A stretch of 64,000 nucleotides of DNA from Spisula solida (lineage: Eukaryota; Mollusca; Bivalvia; Venerida; Mactridae): the NCBI GenBank assembly GCA_947247005.1, contig OX365955.1, forward strand, positions 630,001 through 694,000. Reading direction: 5' to 3'. Position numbers and translations under genes: made by a program. This document shows positions 26,901 to 41,900 of the stretch, one piece after another. Positions within the stretch are counted from its first letter, which is position 1. Every line of letters starts with the position of its first letter. The notes under the pieces were generated by a model. That model was given only the letters and a program-made list of their open reading frames with translations, had not been told where the DNA came from and searched no databases.

Positions 26901-29900
26901 TACCAAAAACATAACAAACAAGAGGATCATAGATCCTGGGGCGCTCACCTGCTAAACATGGCCAAACTTTGAACTTGACCTTAAGGTCATCAAGATAAAC
27001 ATATTGCTTAAACTTGATGAAGGTTGAAGCAAAACTGAGGCCTCCAGAGTGTTAAAAAGGTTTTGCTATTATTTGACATATTGACCTTGTGTTACCCACA
27101 TGACTTAACTTCAAACGTGACCTTAAGGTCATCCAGATAGACATTTTGACCAAAGTTGATCAAGATTAAAGCAAAAATAAGGCATCAGGAGTGTTAATAA
27201 GGTTTTTCTATTATTTCACCTCTTGACCTAGTTTTTTGACCCCACATGACCCAACTTCGAACTTGACCTAGATTTCATTAAGATACAACTACTGACCAAG
27301 TTTGGTAAAGATCAAAGCAAGAATGTGACCTCCAGAGTGTTAACACTTTTGTAAGCCAAATACTTAAAATAACTGCATTTTATACTATGCTACTATATAC
27401 CAATCTTATCAGGACACCGTGGAAGTAGAATTATTGAAAACAGGGGACGTTATCGAGGATTTACCAAGGGCGGTAACCTAGTTTCAGGAAAGGGCTATAG
27501 ACCGACCAATATGTGCAAAGCAATATACCCCCTCATCAAAGATGGGGGGCATAAATATTAAAAGCAACAAAAACTGAAACATTGTTCAAATTAACAAACA
27601 ATATACAAGGCAGTGATTATGGTGTTATATGTTAAAACTAAAATGGTTAGCAACATACATGTATTTATCTCTACAAGGATTCAGTGATTATGCTAGATTT
27701 TAACAGTAACTGTTAGTCACGACAGATAGCAGATAAAATAGTCACCCATTTTATTTCTTGTTCAAATTGCTACAATATGACAGAATAAAAATAACATGAA
27801 AGTCTTTATTTAAGTATTAATTGACAGGGGTATTATCAGCAATGTTTGAACTAAGATTTACTACGTACAAAATGAGGCAGATCTCCCGCCTGTATAAATC
27901 TTTTAGATAATGTGGTGAGATATTTATGCAATATCAACTGTATTCTAAATACAGGATCTTGTATGAGTGCTCATTACATAGTATTACATGTTTTATTAAT
28001 TTAACAAGTGGACAAAATGATAAGATACAAGACTTTGCCCAGTGTCATATTGTTTTTGTTCTCAAGTTTAATAAAATCGTATGTAATGAACACAAATGTA
28101 AGATTCTATTTATCACATAACCTAAGAGAACGCACATTTTCTTTCAAAATGTTGGTGTATTTTGCACATGTTTCAGCAAAAATTTAGTGGTACACTATGA
28201 GCTCAAAGTTGTTAAAGCGTTGGTATTATTCTGATGTCATTGGCTGGTCAAGGCATGGATTGGCTAATGTCACATCAGGCTAAACTGTAATTAAATATTT
28301 ATTGCACACTCTGGGAGTACAGAAGGATATTTCCCACACTGCTTTACAGCACAACAGGACCACAGCTAGGTTACATGATAATTGCAATTTAAAAGTTTGA
28401 ATTCAGCATAGAAAATGCTTTACAGCACTACAGGACCACAGCTAGGTTACGTGATAATTGCAATTTAAAAGTTTGAATTCACCATAGAAATTCTTAAGTT
28501 CGACTTGGTCGGGTTACTAGAACCACATAATTAATTTGTTTCGGCCTAATCATTATATACTTGCTTCATAGCTGCAGCATTATCCTCTTCTGTGCAGAGG
28601 TTGGGGCTTGAAAGTCAAAAAGGGCAGATAATTTGAACAAAATGCTTGACAGAGTTACAAACTCCTTTGTAGGCATTGGCTCATGACAATCAAGTATGTC
28701 AAGTATCAAAGCAATATATCAAAGGACTTTGAAAATATAAGAGGTTAAAAAAACTGTACCTAAACTTTAACATAAGCATTGAGCCGACCCCAATACCGAC
28801 GCTCTGGTGACTGCAATAGCTCCCCTTAATCTTCGAGTAGTGGGGCTAAAAAGTATACAATCCTTACTTGATAAACTCATAGATCTCCAGTTTGTGCGGA
28901 TCATTGATCAGCTTCTTCAGATCTAACACAAGTTTATTCACATCAGAAGTTCTGTAAATATAACAAAAACAATAACATTAAATCAGACCAGTGTGTCAAT
29001 ATTGACCAATGAGAGCTCACTATGACAGAAGGTGTGGCAATATTGACCAATGAGAGCTCACTATGACAGAAGGTGTGGCAATATTGACCAATGAGAGCTC
29101 ACTATGACAGAAGGTGTGGCAATTATAATTGACCAATGAGAGCTCACTTTGCAAGACAGTGTGGCAATATTGACCAATGAGAGCACATAATGACAGAAGG
29201 TGTGGCAGTATTAACCAATGAGAGCTCACTATGCCAGAAGGTGTTTCAATATTGACCAATGAGAGCTCACTTTGCAATAAAGTGTGGCAATGATTGACCA
29301 ATGAGAGCTCTCTATGACAGAAGGTGTGGTAGTATTAACCAATGAGAGCTCACTATGCCAGAAGGTCGGTCAATATTGACCAATGAGAGCACACTATGAC
29401 AGAAGGTGTGGCAGTATTAACCAATGAGAGCTCACTATGACAGAAAGTGTGGCAATATAAGGGAGACAATCATTCCTTATCAAAATGCACTTCATTTACG
29501 ATGTATATGTACATGAAAAAATTATGTGTGATTTTCCAGACACCGTTCTATTATTAAAACCCCAGGTCTAATTTTGTTAACTACTTTTATGCATTATCAG
29601 CAAAAAATCATTTTGGAGTAAAAATACAAGATAAAGCTTTTTTGCAAACCTGAGTGTGTGGGCTACGAATGGATTCTGATAATATAACTAGGACAGGATT
29701 TCATAGATTACACGTACAGTCATACAGTATCATATATAGTAACATCAAAGACAATATATACATCTATCAGACAAAAGTTGAAGTACATTAGGCTTGAAGT
29801 TTGCGGTGGCTTTTCATAATTTATAAATCCAAGAATACCCTTTAATACGGTTAGACTTACAAGTGCAATGGGAATGCCATTTTACAAACTGCTGGGCATT

Positions 29901-32900
29901 TTATTTTGGCCTTCTCTTTCCAGAGTATGAATCTATGATACAGCAATACTATTTATGATCCTGCATGATTCTACACCTACTAGAGAATAATGTAACTAAT
30001 GGTCACACTTGATTCACTTCTAGTTCTCTGATCACATGGAATTAACAAAATTACCGTTCATTTAAAGTGATCAGTTGTTGGATGAACATTTTTGTATTGT
30101 AGAAATTCAGCTTATGAAAGTTCAAAATTTAATGATCATAGCTGCAATAGTCAAAACTTTGAATATTTTCATCAAATAACTTTTATTTTCTGCAGAAAAA
30201 TTCATTCTTTCGATTGCTGAGCAAATCCAGATTTCCGGATCATTCTGGAATGATAGATCCCCGGACAATTTGTTCATGTACCGGTACTTACTCCTGATAT
30301 TTTTTCAACATCTCAAAGAGAGAATCTTGTTCCTTCTCATCTGTTATCACCTCTCGTACCTGATGATAAAAAACAAAGAGTAATTAGATTTGAAGCGCTA
30401 AATATGTGATACTAAAACATATGTTTCACCCAAAGGGCAATAACTCCAGCAAATATCATCTGACCTTAAACTCCTGACAATAGGCAAAATTAGCCTTGGT
30501 ACTTAAAGTATTTTCATGTTCAGTTTCATCAGTAATATTCTCAAAGGTGTGGCAATATTGACCAATGAGTGTTCACTATGACAGAAGGTTGGTCAATATT
30601 GACCAATGAGAGCTCACTATGACAGAAGGTGTGTCAATATTGAGCAATGAGAGTTCACTATGACAGATGGTGTGTCCATATCAAAATGACCCTCTTGGTT
30701 CAGTTCCTAGAGAAATGTGGTCTGTGAGTGCATCAAGACTGGTCTAAATATTGTTCAGTGTTTTTTCTTCAGTGTTGGCCGAATGACAGCAGGCCTGTAA
30801 GGAGCGGAAATTGTGCAATAAACACTAAAATAGGAGAAAAATTGTGAAGCGATATTAAAGTGTCGCGATATTAAAGTGATGTTTTGCATAAAAGTGAAAC
30901 ATTAATAAAAGTAAATCATAGCAATACACATTCTCTGATGATTTTAACTAATGAAGGCTTTTGCTGGTTGGGATAAACATCTAAAAAAACACTTTTTTTT
31001 AAACAGGGAAAAAAACATACTTATTGTATTCAATATTGACCTTACTTAAGGATAAGGACAACCACTCAAATCAAACCATATTAAACTCTTGGTCAGTAAC
31101 CGGCGATATGATTGGCTATCCTTATTCTCCAATTAAACAAGTAATTAAAATCAAAATCTTTTAGACGTGCATAATCCCCTTATTACCCCCTATCCACATA
31201 CCAAGTGTCATAAACTTAGCTTGGAAACTGTTTGAGTTATGTCAGGATCCAGATTTTTTGACGGACGGACGGACGGACTGACTGACTGACTGACTGACTG
31301 ACTGACTGACTGACTGACTGACTGACTGACTGACTGACTGACTGACTGACTGACTGACTGACTGACGACGACTGACGGACGGACGGACTGACGGACTGAC
31401 GGACTGACGGACGGACGGACTCATGAGACGGTATTTGTGGGGTTTTCTTTTGTTCTTTCTTTTGTTTGGTTGCAACCCACAAGTAGCATTTTGCACCCGA
31501 CAAGTGACGGAATGAATGGAATCTAAAAATAGCCTATTGTTCCACACCCCACAGATACTGGTGCATTCGTACGGACGGACGGACGGACGGAGGGCAAACC
31601 TATAGTCCCCTCCGGTCAAAAACCGGTAGGGGACTAATAAGATCAAAAGTTATTATTGTATACCACCCCAGGGGAATAGGGCTGAATTTCGGCCACAAAG
31701 AAGGCCTTAAATAACTGTTGTTAAAAGATGATGAACCGAAGTACAACTGTACTAAAAAATAAGATAATATTAAATAATGGCATACTTTTGTATCAAACTC
31801 CAGAAGCATCGCCTGGAAGTCCATGTTTCATATAAAACAAATATAATCGACAATTAAAATCCAATTAGAATTAAATCAATAAACAATTAATTCATAAAAT
31901 AATGAACAGCTGCACAATTCACCACGCTCTGTACTACACAATTCACCACGCTCTGTACTACACAATGTATCCAAAACATCATGTGTGCATTAAACAGTTT
32001 AGCATGTTCACAATTGTGGAATTTCGGACAAAGATTGAGACACAATGTTATCTTATGTCAACTACGTTATCTATATATTTTATATTGTACCAACAGAAAA
32101 CTACATTTTTAAACTTTGTCAACACAATTAACTTAATCTTGTAAATCAAGATCAAAGCTCAATTCTTATGAAATAATAGAGTTATATGAACACATGTTTA
32201 TCAGAATACGATGAATAATGAAGATATATGTATTATATATAATTCACCACAGCGAGGGCTTGAAATAAAATAATGTTGGTTTCCCCTGCAGCTGCAAAAC
32301 CAACCAAATTCACCGGGCCCTTAACCTAAAATCACCGGGCCCTTAACCTAAAATCACCAGGCCCTTAACCTAAAATCACCGGGCCCTTAACCCAAAATCA
32401 CCGGGCCCTTAACCTAAAATCACCGGGCCCTTAACCTAAAATCATTTAATAAGTACTTTCTTTAGACAAAAATTGTTTATCATTACTTCTGTAAAAAGGA
32501 AATAAAAATATGTGTTTTTCGTACCTTACATAACCCAACTACATCACAAGGGTTGTGGGAGGGGAAAACAACAATATTTACTTCAGACCTTAAGTTGTCT
32601 ATCGAAAAAAAGGCCTTAAAACTGAAAATGAAGTTTGTTTTTTATCTCTTATAAAGCCAGTGTTTCAGATGTGGGGGATTAAAAACTGTCTGCTGTCCAA
32701 ATACAGTTATAGTAGGCTTCCAGTATGAAAGGTACAACTTAATGTAAACCAGTAATAGTTCAACTTTATATTGAAGGAGTTTTAAGGTCAGCCCTACATA
32801 CATATTACCAGTGACCATAATCATAATGTAGGTCCTTATTATTATACTGTACAACCTCCCCAGAGTGGCCCTCTGTAGTCAGCAACAATATTCCCAGCTC

Positions 32901-35900
32901 CCAAAGCGTGTAGCTTTTCAGAGGTTGTGTGGTTCATAGAGAATAATAAGGTTCAATGAGTAAGTTTATCTGGTAACGATGAGGAATCAAATGGGTGAGC
33001 TGAAGGCAAATCCGATAATTTCCGCAGCCAAGCCAAATCAACTTTAACTCCATCCACATCATTCTATTCATCCATTCACTTAATCGGCGTAGTTAAGTGG
33101 ATCAAACTCGGGACTTGATTGTTACTCATTCATTAACTAGCACCACGTCACGTTCCTTCACTGACATCATTATAAACAACGTCGGACATCTTGATAGACG
33201 TCATGTAGACGCAGGTAAATACCGTATTCCCTCAAATGAAAAAGGCCTTCAAATAAAAAAAACCTTTTTGCAAATTGCATCACCCCAGGAGGAGGGGGTG
33301 TTTCTTTGAGGGAATACAGAAATGTAGGTATAAAAAAGACATGGAAATTCCATGAAAACTAGGTTTTTGTGGCAGCCAAGTCTAATTCTAATTTTAGTAA
33401 CAGTGACCTTGACCCTAATGAGCCCACTTTCAATCCCAGACAAGGTTTTCGTATGAGCTACATACACAGCAAGTTTCATCATAATATCTCATTCCTAACT
33501 TAAGTTATCAATCTGAAAACAATTGCAGACACTCGCCAGTCGGCCGAATATGCCAATCTAATAACCAGTTTTTAACAAGAAAAAAGAGAGATTTGTTTAA
33601 TAATTTTTTAAATAGATTTATCATGTTTATTCATGTTTGAATATGTGTATTTGTTGTAAGATTGTTTGCAGAAAAAACCAATCCCTCTCCCTGAAACACA
33701 TTATAATATTATTAGTTGAAATAAATACAGATGTTTTATTGAACAAAAAGGTAATTTTCAGCCAAGTGAGTGAGTGAGTGAGTGAGTGAGTGAGTGAGTG
33801 AGTGAGTGAGTGAGTGAGTGAGTGAGTGAGTGAGTGAGTGAGTGAGTGAGTGAGTGAGTGAGTGAGTGAGTGAGTGAGTGAGTGAGTGAGTGAGTGAGTG
33901 TAATGTTGGTTTTATTTCAATTTTCATGATATTCAACCAAGAAGTTACTGAGAAATGGCTGCGGAAGGACATTTTTCATTAAATCAGGGGCAATAACTCT
34001 AAAGTGAATTGACCAATAAACAAGAGCACTGCCTTGCGGGTGCAGATGCTCATCTGATCATTGTCACTGTAAAAAAGGCCCATTACCCTTGCATAAAGTA
34101 GGGCAGTGTTATGACTCTTGCTTAAAAAAGTGACGTTTTGATGGTGAAAAAAGGGGCAATAACTCTTGCAAAATGCTGATCAGAGTTATGGGTCATGCTT
34201 GACATAGATAGATAGATAGATTTTATTCAGTATTGAATGTACATTCATGGATATATAAATCAACATGTATAATAAAACAATGTATACATACATGTATTTA
34301 TAAATAATAGGGTTGTCAAAATTGACCGAATAAAGCATCCGGATGTCCGAATCAGACATCCGGATAGATCCGAACGTTTGGATCAATCGTAACATTGCTT
34401 TTTGATAATTACTTTTACATCGTAACCAGTTTTTGCGACTTTGGTATAACCTCTGTAGAGCGACATCCGGCGGAGACAGAAAAAACTGCCGCTCTGTGGA
34501 GGTCGATTTTTTTAGAATGTCGTTCATAGACTTTTGAGTGTACATAATCACGGTAATCTTAAATTTATGTCGTTTGTCGCATAAAATTAGATCTACTCAT
34601 AGCCGCGCATTTTTTTTCGATATAATACTTACGATTATTTAAATAAGATCGTTGATTAGATACAAAAATGTGTACAATCCACGGGTCTAGTATTTATTGC
34701 TATTAAACACGACTCTCAAACCGAATCCACATTATTTTACGCCCATGTCGTATTAAATTGAATTGTTTACCTTCAAAGTGTTAAAATCTCAATAACGTCA
34801 TATCGCTCACTACACAATTTGTACACGTGATCAGTAATTGGTTTACCTCTCGCGTGTAACTTGGTCAGTGCATAAATTATGCTGAAATTGACAGTTTTAG
34901 ATGACTCGATTAACCATTAACACGACCTTTACGTGTACTGATTGATAAGCGTGTTTATGTCATTTACAATTATTAATAACGACTTTGAATTAAAAAAATC
35001 TAAATTTATGCATCTCATCAAGTGCATGGTATGTACTGAGTTACTGTGTCGAACTGATCCCATAGACAGTCGCTAATTTACTAGCGCCCGCGGCATCGGG
35101 TTTAGTTACCTCAATGAGCGATAATTATTATAATCCACGAAGGTGCGAAAATTATTGTTAATGATCAAGTTAATAGCCGATATTGACTAACCGAATGTTT
35201 ATTGCAAGTAGCTATTGAGAAGGACATTTTTAATTTTAATTACACTTAACACAAACACACCTGTGGCCATTGTTACCAGATATAGTGCGATTTTAGTCAA
35301 CTGTCAAAACTTTGTAATTGACCGTGAAACCTTTGTTTATTATATGCCAGTTTTCTCTTGTCATAAAATAATTTAAAACTATCTATTTAGCTTTGACATT
35401 TAATGATTTAATCCCATTATACATACACTATGTAAGTTGTATGCAGTGACACTTTGTACTAGTATATTGTAAGCGTAGTAACTGTGTAAACGTGTCATCA
35501 CCTTGACGACGTAGTCTATATTGCGCCCCGTATGTTTGACACTTAGATAATATTTTATGATTATCGATTTCAGCAAAAAAAATCATGTTTTTATACGAAC
35601 GTCCGAATACGAAAATTAGATCCGAACTTCGAAACAGGATCCGAACGTTCGGATGTCCGGACTCCGGTTGACAACTCTAATAAATAACCATGACAGGCAC
35701 ACCAACACTAAGGATTACACAAAAAAGAGATAACTCTTATTTCCATTATGGTCCTTTAGTGTTCGTGGCATGACATAGAGAGGCATACTTATGTAAGTTA
35801 TTATGTATTATTGACTATTGCACAAATAAATTAACTATATTGTATCACAGATAATCGGAATCAACAGTCAGGTTATGTTAAAAGGCAAGTTAAAGTTTAA

Positions 35901-38900
35901 GAAGTCACTATCAAGCATAAATTAATAACTAAATGAATAAATTAAAATAACAGATTATCAAGATAATAAATAAAAATAAATAATTAATTAAATGATAAAA
36001 TAGATGTAAATATTGAATTTCTTAGATCTTAAATAAATAGATAAATAAATAATCATTTTGACACACTAAAAATTTATATTAAATTGTCTAAAAAATGTTT
36101 TTTAACTTTGGCTTTTAAAAAACAGGCAATTTCTCAGACTGAAGTGCTATACTAGCAGGCAATTTATTCCATAGGCTAATACCTGAATAGAAAAAGGATT
36201 TTGTGCCAAACCCTTTAACTTTAGGAATTGCAAAACCCCCCTGTTCACGTAACCTTGTATTGTATGAATGCACAGAATCCTGTGGCATGAAATTGTCACC
36301 CATGTAGTCCGGGGCTATATTATTCTTTATCTTAAAAACATGGCACAGAATGATCTGGTCTACACGTTTATTGACAGGTAACCAATTAAGTAATTTAAAA
36401 TGTTCACTTCCTATATAATGTATGACCTTGCATCTAAATTAAGCACAATTAAACCTTATTAATTTTTTTGGGGTTTTTTGAAGTTTGGATTTAAGTGACT
36501 GAGTGAGACCATGATACCACATAGAGCAGGCATAGTCAAACTGACATTGAATAAGGGCCATGACAAGGAGCTTCTTGGTGTGTTGAGTAAGGTAACCTTT
36601 TTTACGGTATGGTCAGGTATTGATGGTGAATAAGTGTTAAAAGTTTCAAAGCAATAGCCCACATAATGTATGAGAAAAGTGACCCTAAACACAAAACTTA
36701 ACCAAGGATTTTTCCAAAAAGGGGAAATAACTCTTGCAAAATGCAGATCAGAGTTATGGTTCTTGCTTGACATGGTCAGGTGTTGATGATGAACAGTTGG
36801 TGAAAATTTTAAAGCAATAGCTCACAAAGTGTATGAGAAAAGTGGACCTAAACAAAAAACTTAACCAAGGAATTTTCTGAGTCCAAAAAGGAGAAATAAC
36901 TCTCGCAAAATGCAGATCAGAGTTATGGTTCTTGCTTGACAAGGTCAGGTGTTGGTGGTGAACAAGTGTTGAAAGTTTCAAAGCAATAACTCTGATAGTT
37001 TAGGAGAAAAGTGGACCTAAACGCAAAACTTAACCAAGGCAATTTACTTTCTAAGTCCAAAAAGGGGCAATAATTCTTACAAAATGCAAATCAGAGTCAT
37101 GGTCTTGCTTTACAGGCACAGGTATTGATGGTGAACAAGTGTTGCAAGTTTCAAAGCAATAGCTTTGATAGTTTATGAAAAAAGTTTACCTAAACACAAA
37201 ACTTAACCAAGCAACGCCGACGCCGATCAAGTGATGACAATAACTCATCTTTTTTTCAAAAATCAGATGAGCTAAAAATATTGACGGGCATCACCGCAAT
37301 CTCTTTGTTGATGTTTGTTTAAAGTTTCATGAAATTCTAACTGGTAGGTACTGAGAAATGGCTGTGGAAGTTATTGAGCGGAAACTGTTTTTCCTATTTT
37401 AGTAACAGTGACCTTGACCCCACTGACAGGCCCCACTTTCAATACCAAGCTGCATCTTCACAAAAGCTACCTATACAGCAAGTTTCATTAAGATGAAAAT
37501 AACTGTTTCCTAATTTTAGTAACAGTGACCTTTTTTTTTACCCCACTGACTGGTCCCACTTTCAATCCCAAGCTGCATCTTCACAAAAGCATTCCTAAGT
37601 TATTGAGCGAAAACCGTTTTTCTATTTTAAGTAACAGTAACCTTGACTATGACCACACCTGCCCAACTTTCAATCCCAAGCGAGGTCTTTAAACAAACAC
37701 AGCAAGTTTCATCATGAATCTTATTCCTAACTGAAGTTATCCAATGGAAACCGACTGTTGACGCCGGGCCGCCCACCCGTCTGACGAAATCGCCAATCTA
37801 AGAACCAGGATTTTTAATAAAAAAAACTGGTTAATAAATCAGATAAATACATCTAGTGTTAGCCGCTCATTCCACATACTTCTTTAATGTATACAATACA
37901 TTTATTAATTTAAAAGTTGAACAATACAAATTCATACTTCAAGGGAGATAATTCAATTTAATACTGAAATTACTTTCTGTAAAAGAGGGAGTTGTCTACT
38001 CCTGGATAAAATGAGAGATTTCAATGAATGTGGAATCTGAAGTTGTCAAGATTGCCCGTTGGGGGCCAAATGTAACTAGGTGAGAAAAATGTGCAACCAG
38101 ACCGGGGCTCGAACCCGGGACCCTTCGCTTACAGGGTGAATGCTCTACCGACTGAGCCGGCTAGGCTGCCTACACAAGTTTCTCCCTGTTAGTAATTAAA
38201 TCCTATACAGACTACTACACAATGAGAGGTCACTATGCAAGGAGGTGTGTCAATATTGATCAATGAGAGCTCATTATGCCAGAAATTTCAAATTACAAGA
38301 GCAATTATCATTTTTCATGGCAATTTGTAACAGGACAAGATAAAATTATCAACTATACCAATGCTCAACTTCTGGTAACCAACTACAGTCAACTCTCGTT
38401 ATCTCAAAATTCTCAGGTCTGTGAAAATTACTTTGATGAAACGAAAAAATCGAAACAAGTTTGAAAGCCATTTTGCTCCGGTCAGAGTCACGGTTTGGGT
38501 AAAAATAGGTCTTTTCAAGTACTTGATTTTATATCGCAAACATTAATAATGGTAGTTTTCCCCATGTTTGGCATTCGGGCATGACTGTGGTGGACTTAAA
38601 CACGCAAATGCCCTGATGTCCTTGCCACAATGAAATTGTAACACAACACAACAAGAATAACTTTTTATCATTTAATTTGTTTCACAATTTATTTATTGTA
38701 CAAAATAATTTCAATGTAATCAAATCTTATTTTAAAACCCCAAATTTATTATATTTAAATTGAAAGAATGTCCAAGTTATAACTTCAAATAATATAGAGG
38801 TTCATTTAATTTCTATCCTAAAACGTTTCTGTCCTACTTCTCTGTCGCACTGGGTATATATACCAGAGGAAGAAGTGCACATGAAAATCATGAATCATGA

Positions 38901-41900
38901 AGGGCTCCTATCAGTAGGAGCATATATTATGAACGTTAGGAGCAGACATGCCACAGCACTAAATACATGCTTTCAGATTTATGTAACGAGGTCATCAGGA
39001 GCAAATATATGAAGGAATATTGTAAACACATGAAATAAGCTCCTAATAAGATTCACATTACCCTTAACCTAACTGTCATTAAAATATACAAATTATTATA
39101 ATATACAAACAAAATATTCGTGGATTCGCGACAATGACTGCACGGTTTCTAGTCTTATCGTATGGTTTAAGCATTTGACAGAATGAAATATTTGAACATC
39201 CTAGTAAGTTTGAGAGCCATTTTTTTTTGGCTCCTGGACTAAGTCAATGTCAAGATACGGGCTAAAACTGATTTTATTGTGTCCAGGGTTTCCCCGTTTA
39301 AAACTGTTATTGATGTTTGGTTACATCTCGAAGCTACATGCAAATAGGTGGAAACACTTAATTGATAAACAATAGAACGTGTGAAAATTACAAATAAATC
39401 GAACATCAGTTTGACACGATCAGACTTAGACCCGACTTCAAGTTGAACAATAGATTTTAGGTGCGAATTAGTTCATTGGGACCAAAAAATTAATGGAGAT
39501 ACTGAAATAAAAAACTTTGAGACGAAACTTCAAGAGAGGTACATTATTTCATACGACAAACACGGCACTTAAAAAAACTTTGACATAACGGAAAGTTTGA
39601 TATTAAGATAGCAAGTCTAAGATAACAAGAGTTGACTGCATTAATACTATTAATAAGTTTCACGTAAATCCCATGTATAGTTTTGGAGTAATTGAAAAGT
39701 GATTAAAAAGAAGACAAAGATACTGAATGCAACTAAATGAAGGGAGATAATTAAAAAAGGAACGAGACAGTTATGTTCGTGGTCACTGCACTAATCCTAG
39801 ATATTGTACATGTATCGACCAATCATTGACCTCTAGACATAGATGTGAGTGTGTCGACCAATCAGTGACCTCTAGACATAGATGTGTGAGTGTATCAACC
39901 AATCAGTGACCTCTAGACATAGATGTGAAAGTATCGACAAATCAGTGACCTCTAGACATAGATGTGTGAGTGTATCTACCAATCAGTGACCTCTAGACAT
40001 AGATGTGAGTGAATCGACCAATCAGTGACCTCTAGACATAGATGTGTGAGTGTATCAACCAATCATTGACCTCTAGACATAGATGTGTGAGTGTATCGAC
40101 CAATCAGTGACCTCTAGACATAGATGTGAGTGTATCAACCAATCATTGACCTCTAGACATAGATGTGTGAGTGTATCGACCAATCATTGACCTCTAGACA
40201 TAGATGTGAGTGTATCGACCAATCAGTGACCTCTAGACATAGATGTGAGTGTATCAACCAATCAGTGACCTCTAGACATAGATGTGTGAGTGTATCGACC
40301 AATCAGTGACCTCTAGACATAGATGTGAGTGTATCAACCAATCAGTGACCTCTATACATAGATGTGAGTGTATCGACCAATCAGTGACCTCTAGACATAG
40401 ATGTGAGTGTATCAACCAATCATTGACCTCTAGACATAGATGTGTGAGTGTATCGACCAATCATTGACCTCTAGACATAGATGTGTGAGTGTATCGACCA
40501 ATCATTGACCTCTAGACATAGATGTGAGTGTATCAACCAATCATTGACCTCTAGACATAGATGTGTGAGTGTATCGACCAACCAGTGACCTCTAGACATA
40601 GATGTGAGTGTATCAACCAATCATTGACCTCTATACATAGATGTGAGTGTATTAACCAATCATTGAACTCTAGACATAGATGTGAGTGTATCGACAAATC
40701 ATTGACCTCTAGACATAGATGTGAGTGTATCAACCAATCATTGAGCTTTATGCATAGATGTGAGTGTATCGACCAATCATTGACCTCTAGACATAGATGT
40801 GAGTGTATTGACCAATCATTGACCTCTAGACATCGATGTGAGTGTATCAACCAATCATTGACCTCTAGACATAGATGTGAGTGTATCAACCAATCATTGA
40901 CCTCTAGACATAGATGTGAGTGTGTCGACCAATCATTGACCTCTAGACATAGATGTGAGTGTTTCAACCAATCATTGAACTCTAGACATAGATGTGAGTG
41001 TATCAACCAATCATTGAACTCTAGACATAGATGTGAGTGTATCGACCAATCATTGAACTCTAGACATAGATGTGAGTGTATCGACCAATCATTGAACTCT
41101 AGACTTAGATGTGAGTGTATCAACCAATCATTGAACTCTAGACATAGATGTGAGTGTATCAACCAATCATTGAACTCTAGACATAGATGTGAGTGTATCA
41201 ACCAATCATTGAACTCTAGACATAGATGTGAGTGTATCAACCAATCATTGAACTCTAGACATAGATGTGAGTGTATCAACCAATCATTGACCTCTAGACA
41301 TAGATGTGAGTGTATCAACCAATCATTGAACTCTAGACATAGATGTGAGTGTATCAACCAATCATTGACCTCTATACATAGATGCGAGTGTGTCGACCAA
41401 TCATTGAACTCTAGACATAGATGTGAGTGTATCAACCAATCATTGAACTCTTGACATAGATGTGAGTGTATCAACCAATCATTGAACTCTAGACATAGAT
41501 GTGTGTGTATCGACCAATCATTGACCTTTAGACATAGATGTGAGTGTATCAACCAATCATTGAGCTTTATGCATAGATGTGTGAGTGTATCGACCAATCA
41601 TTGACCTCTAGACTTAGATGTGAGTGTATCAACCAATCATTGACCTCTAGACTTAGATGTGAGTGTATCGACCAATCATTGACCTCTAGACATAGATGTG
41701 AGTGTATCGACCAATCATTGACCTCTAGACTTAGATGTGAGTGTATCGACCAATCATTGAGCTCTAGACTTAGATGTGAGTGTATCGACCAATCATTGAG
41801 CTCTAGACTTAGATGTGAGTGTATCAACCAATCATTGACCTCTAGACATAGATGTGTGAGTGTATCAACCAATCATTGACCTCTAGACATAGATGTGAGT

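Larger units (their letters stand above)
34020..37276 (-). repeat. Interspersed element with about 165-bp units, split by nested insertions
   Basis: Reverse orientation, from ACAAGAGCACTGCCTTGCGG to AATCAGATGAGCTAAAA. The units contain GGGGCAATAACTCTTGCAAA and CAGAGTTATGGTTCTTGCTT. The unit at 34145-34205 resumes at about 36611 after a 2.4-kb insertion. Confidence 0.85.

Noticed and set aside
33736..33972. THSL-repeat protein
   Set aside because: It is a (GTGA)n microsatellite.
38095..38172. Functional tRNA gene
   Set aside because: It has good A and B boxes but runs into a SINE body without a proper acceptor end.
40551..41597. 348-codon minus-strand and 297-codon plus-strand open frames
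   Set aside because: Both are 13-residue repeats generated by the 39-bp minisatellite; mirrored open frames on the two strands are the signature of a unit divisible by three.
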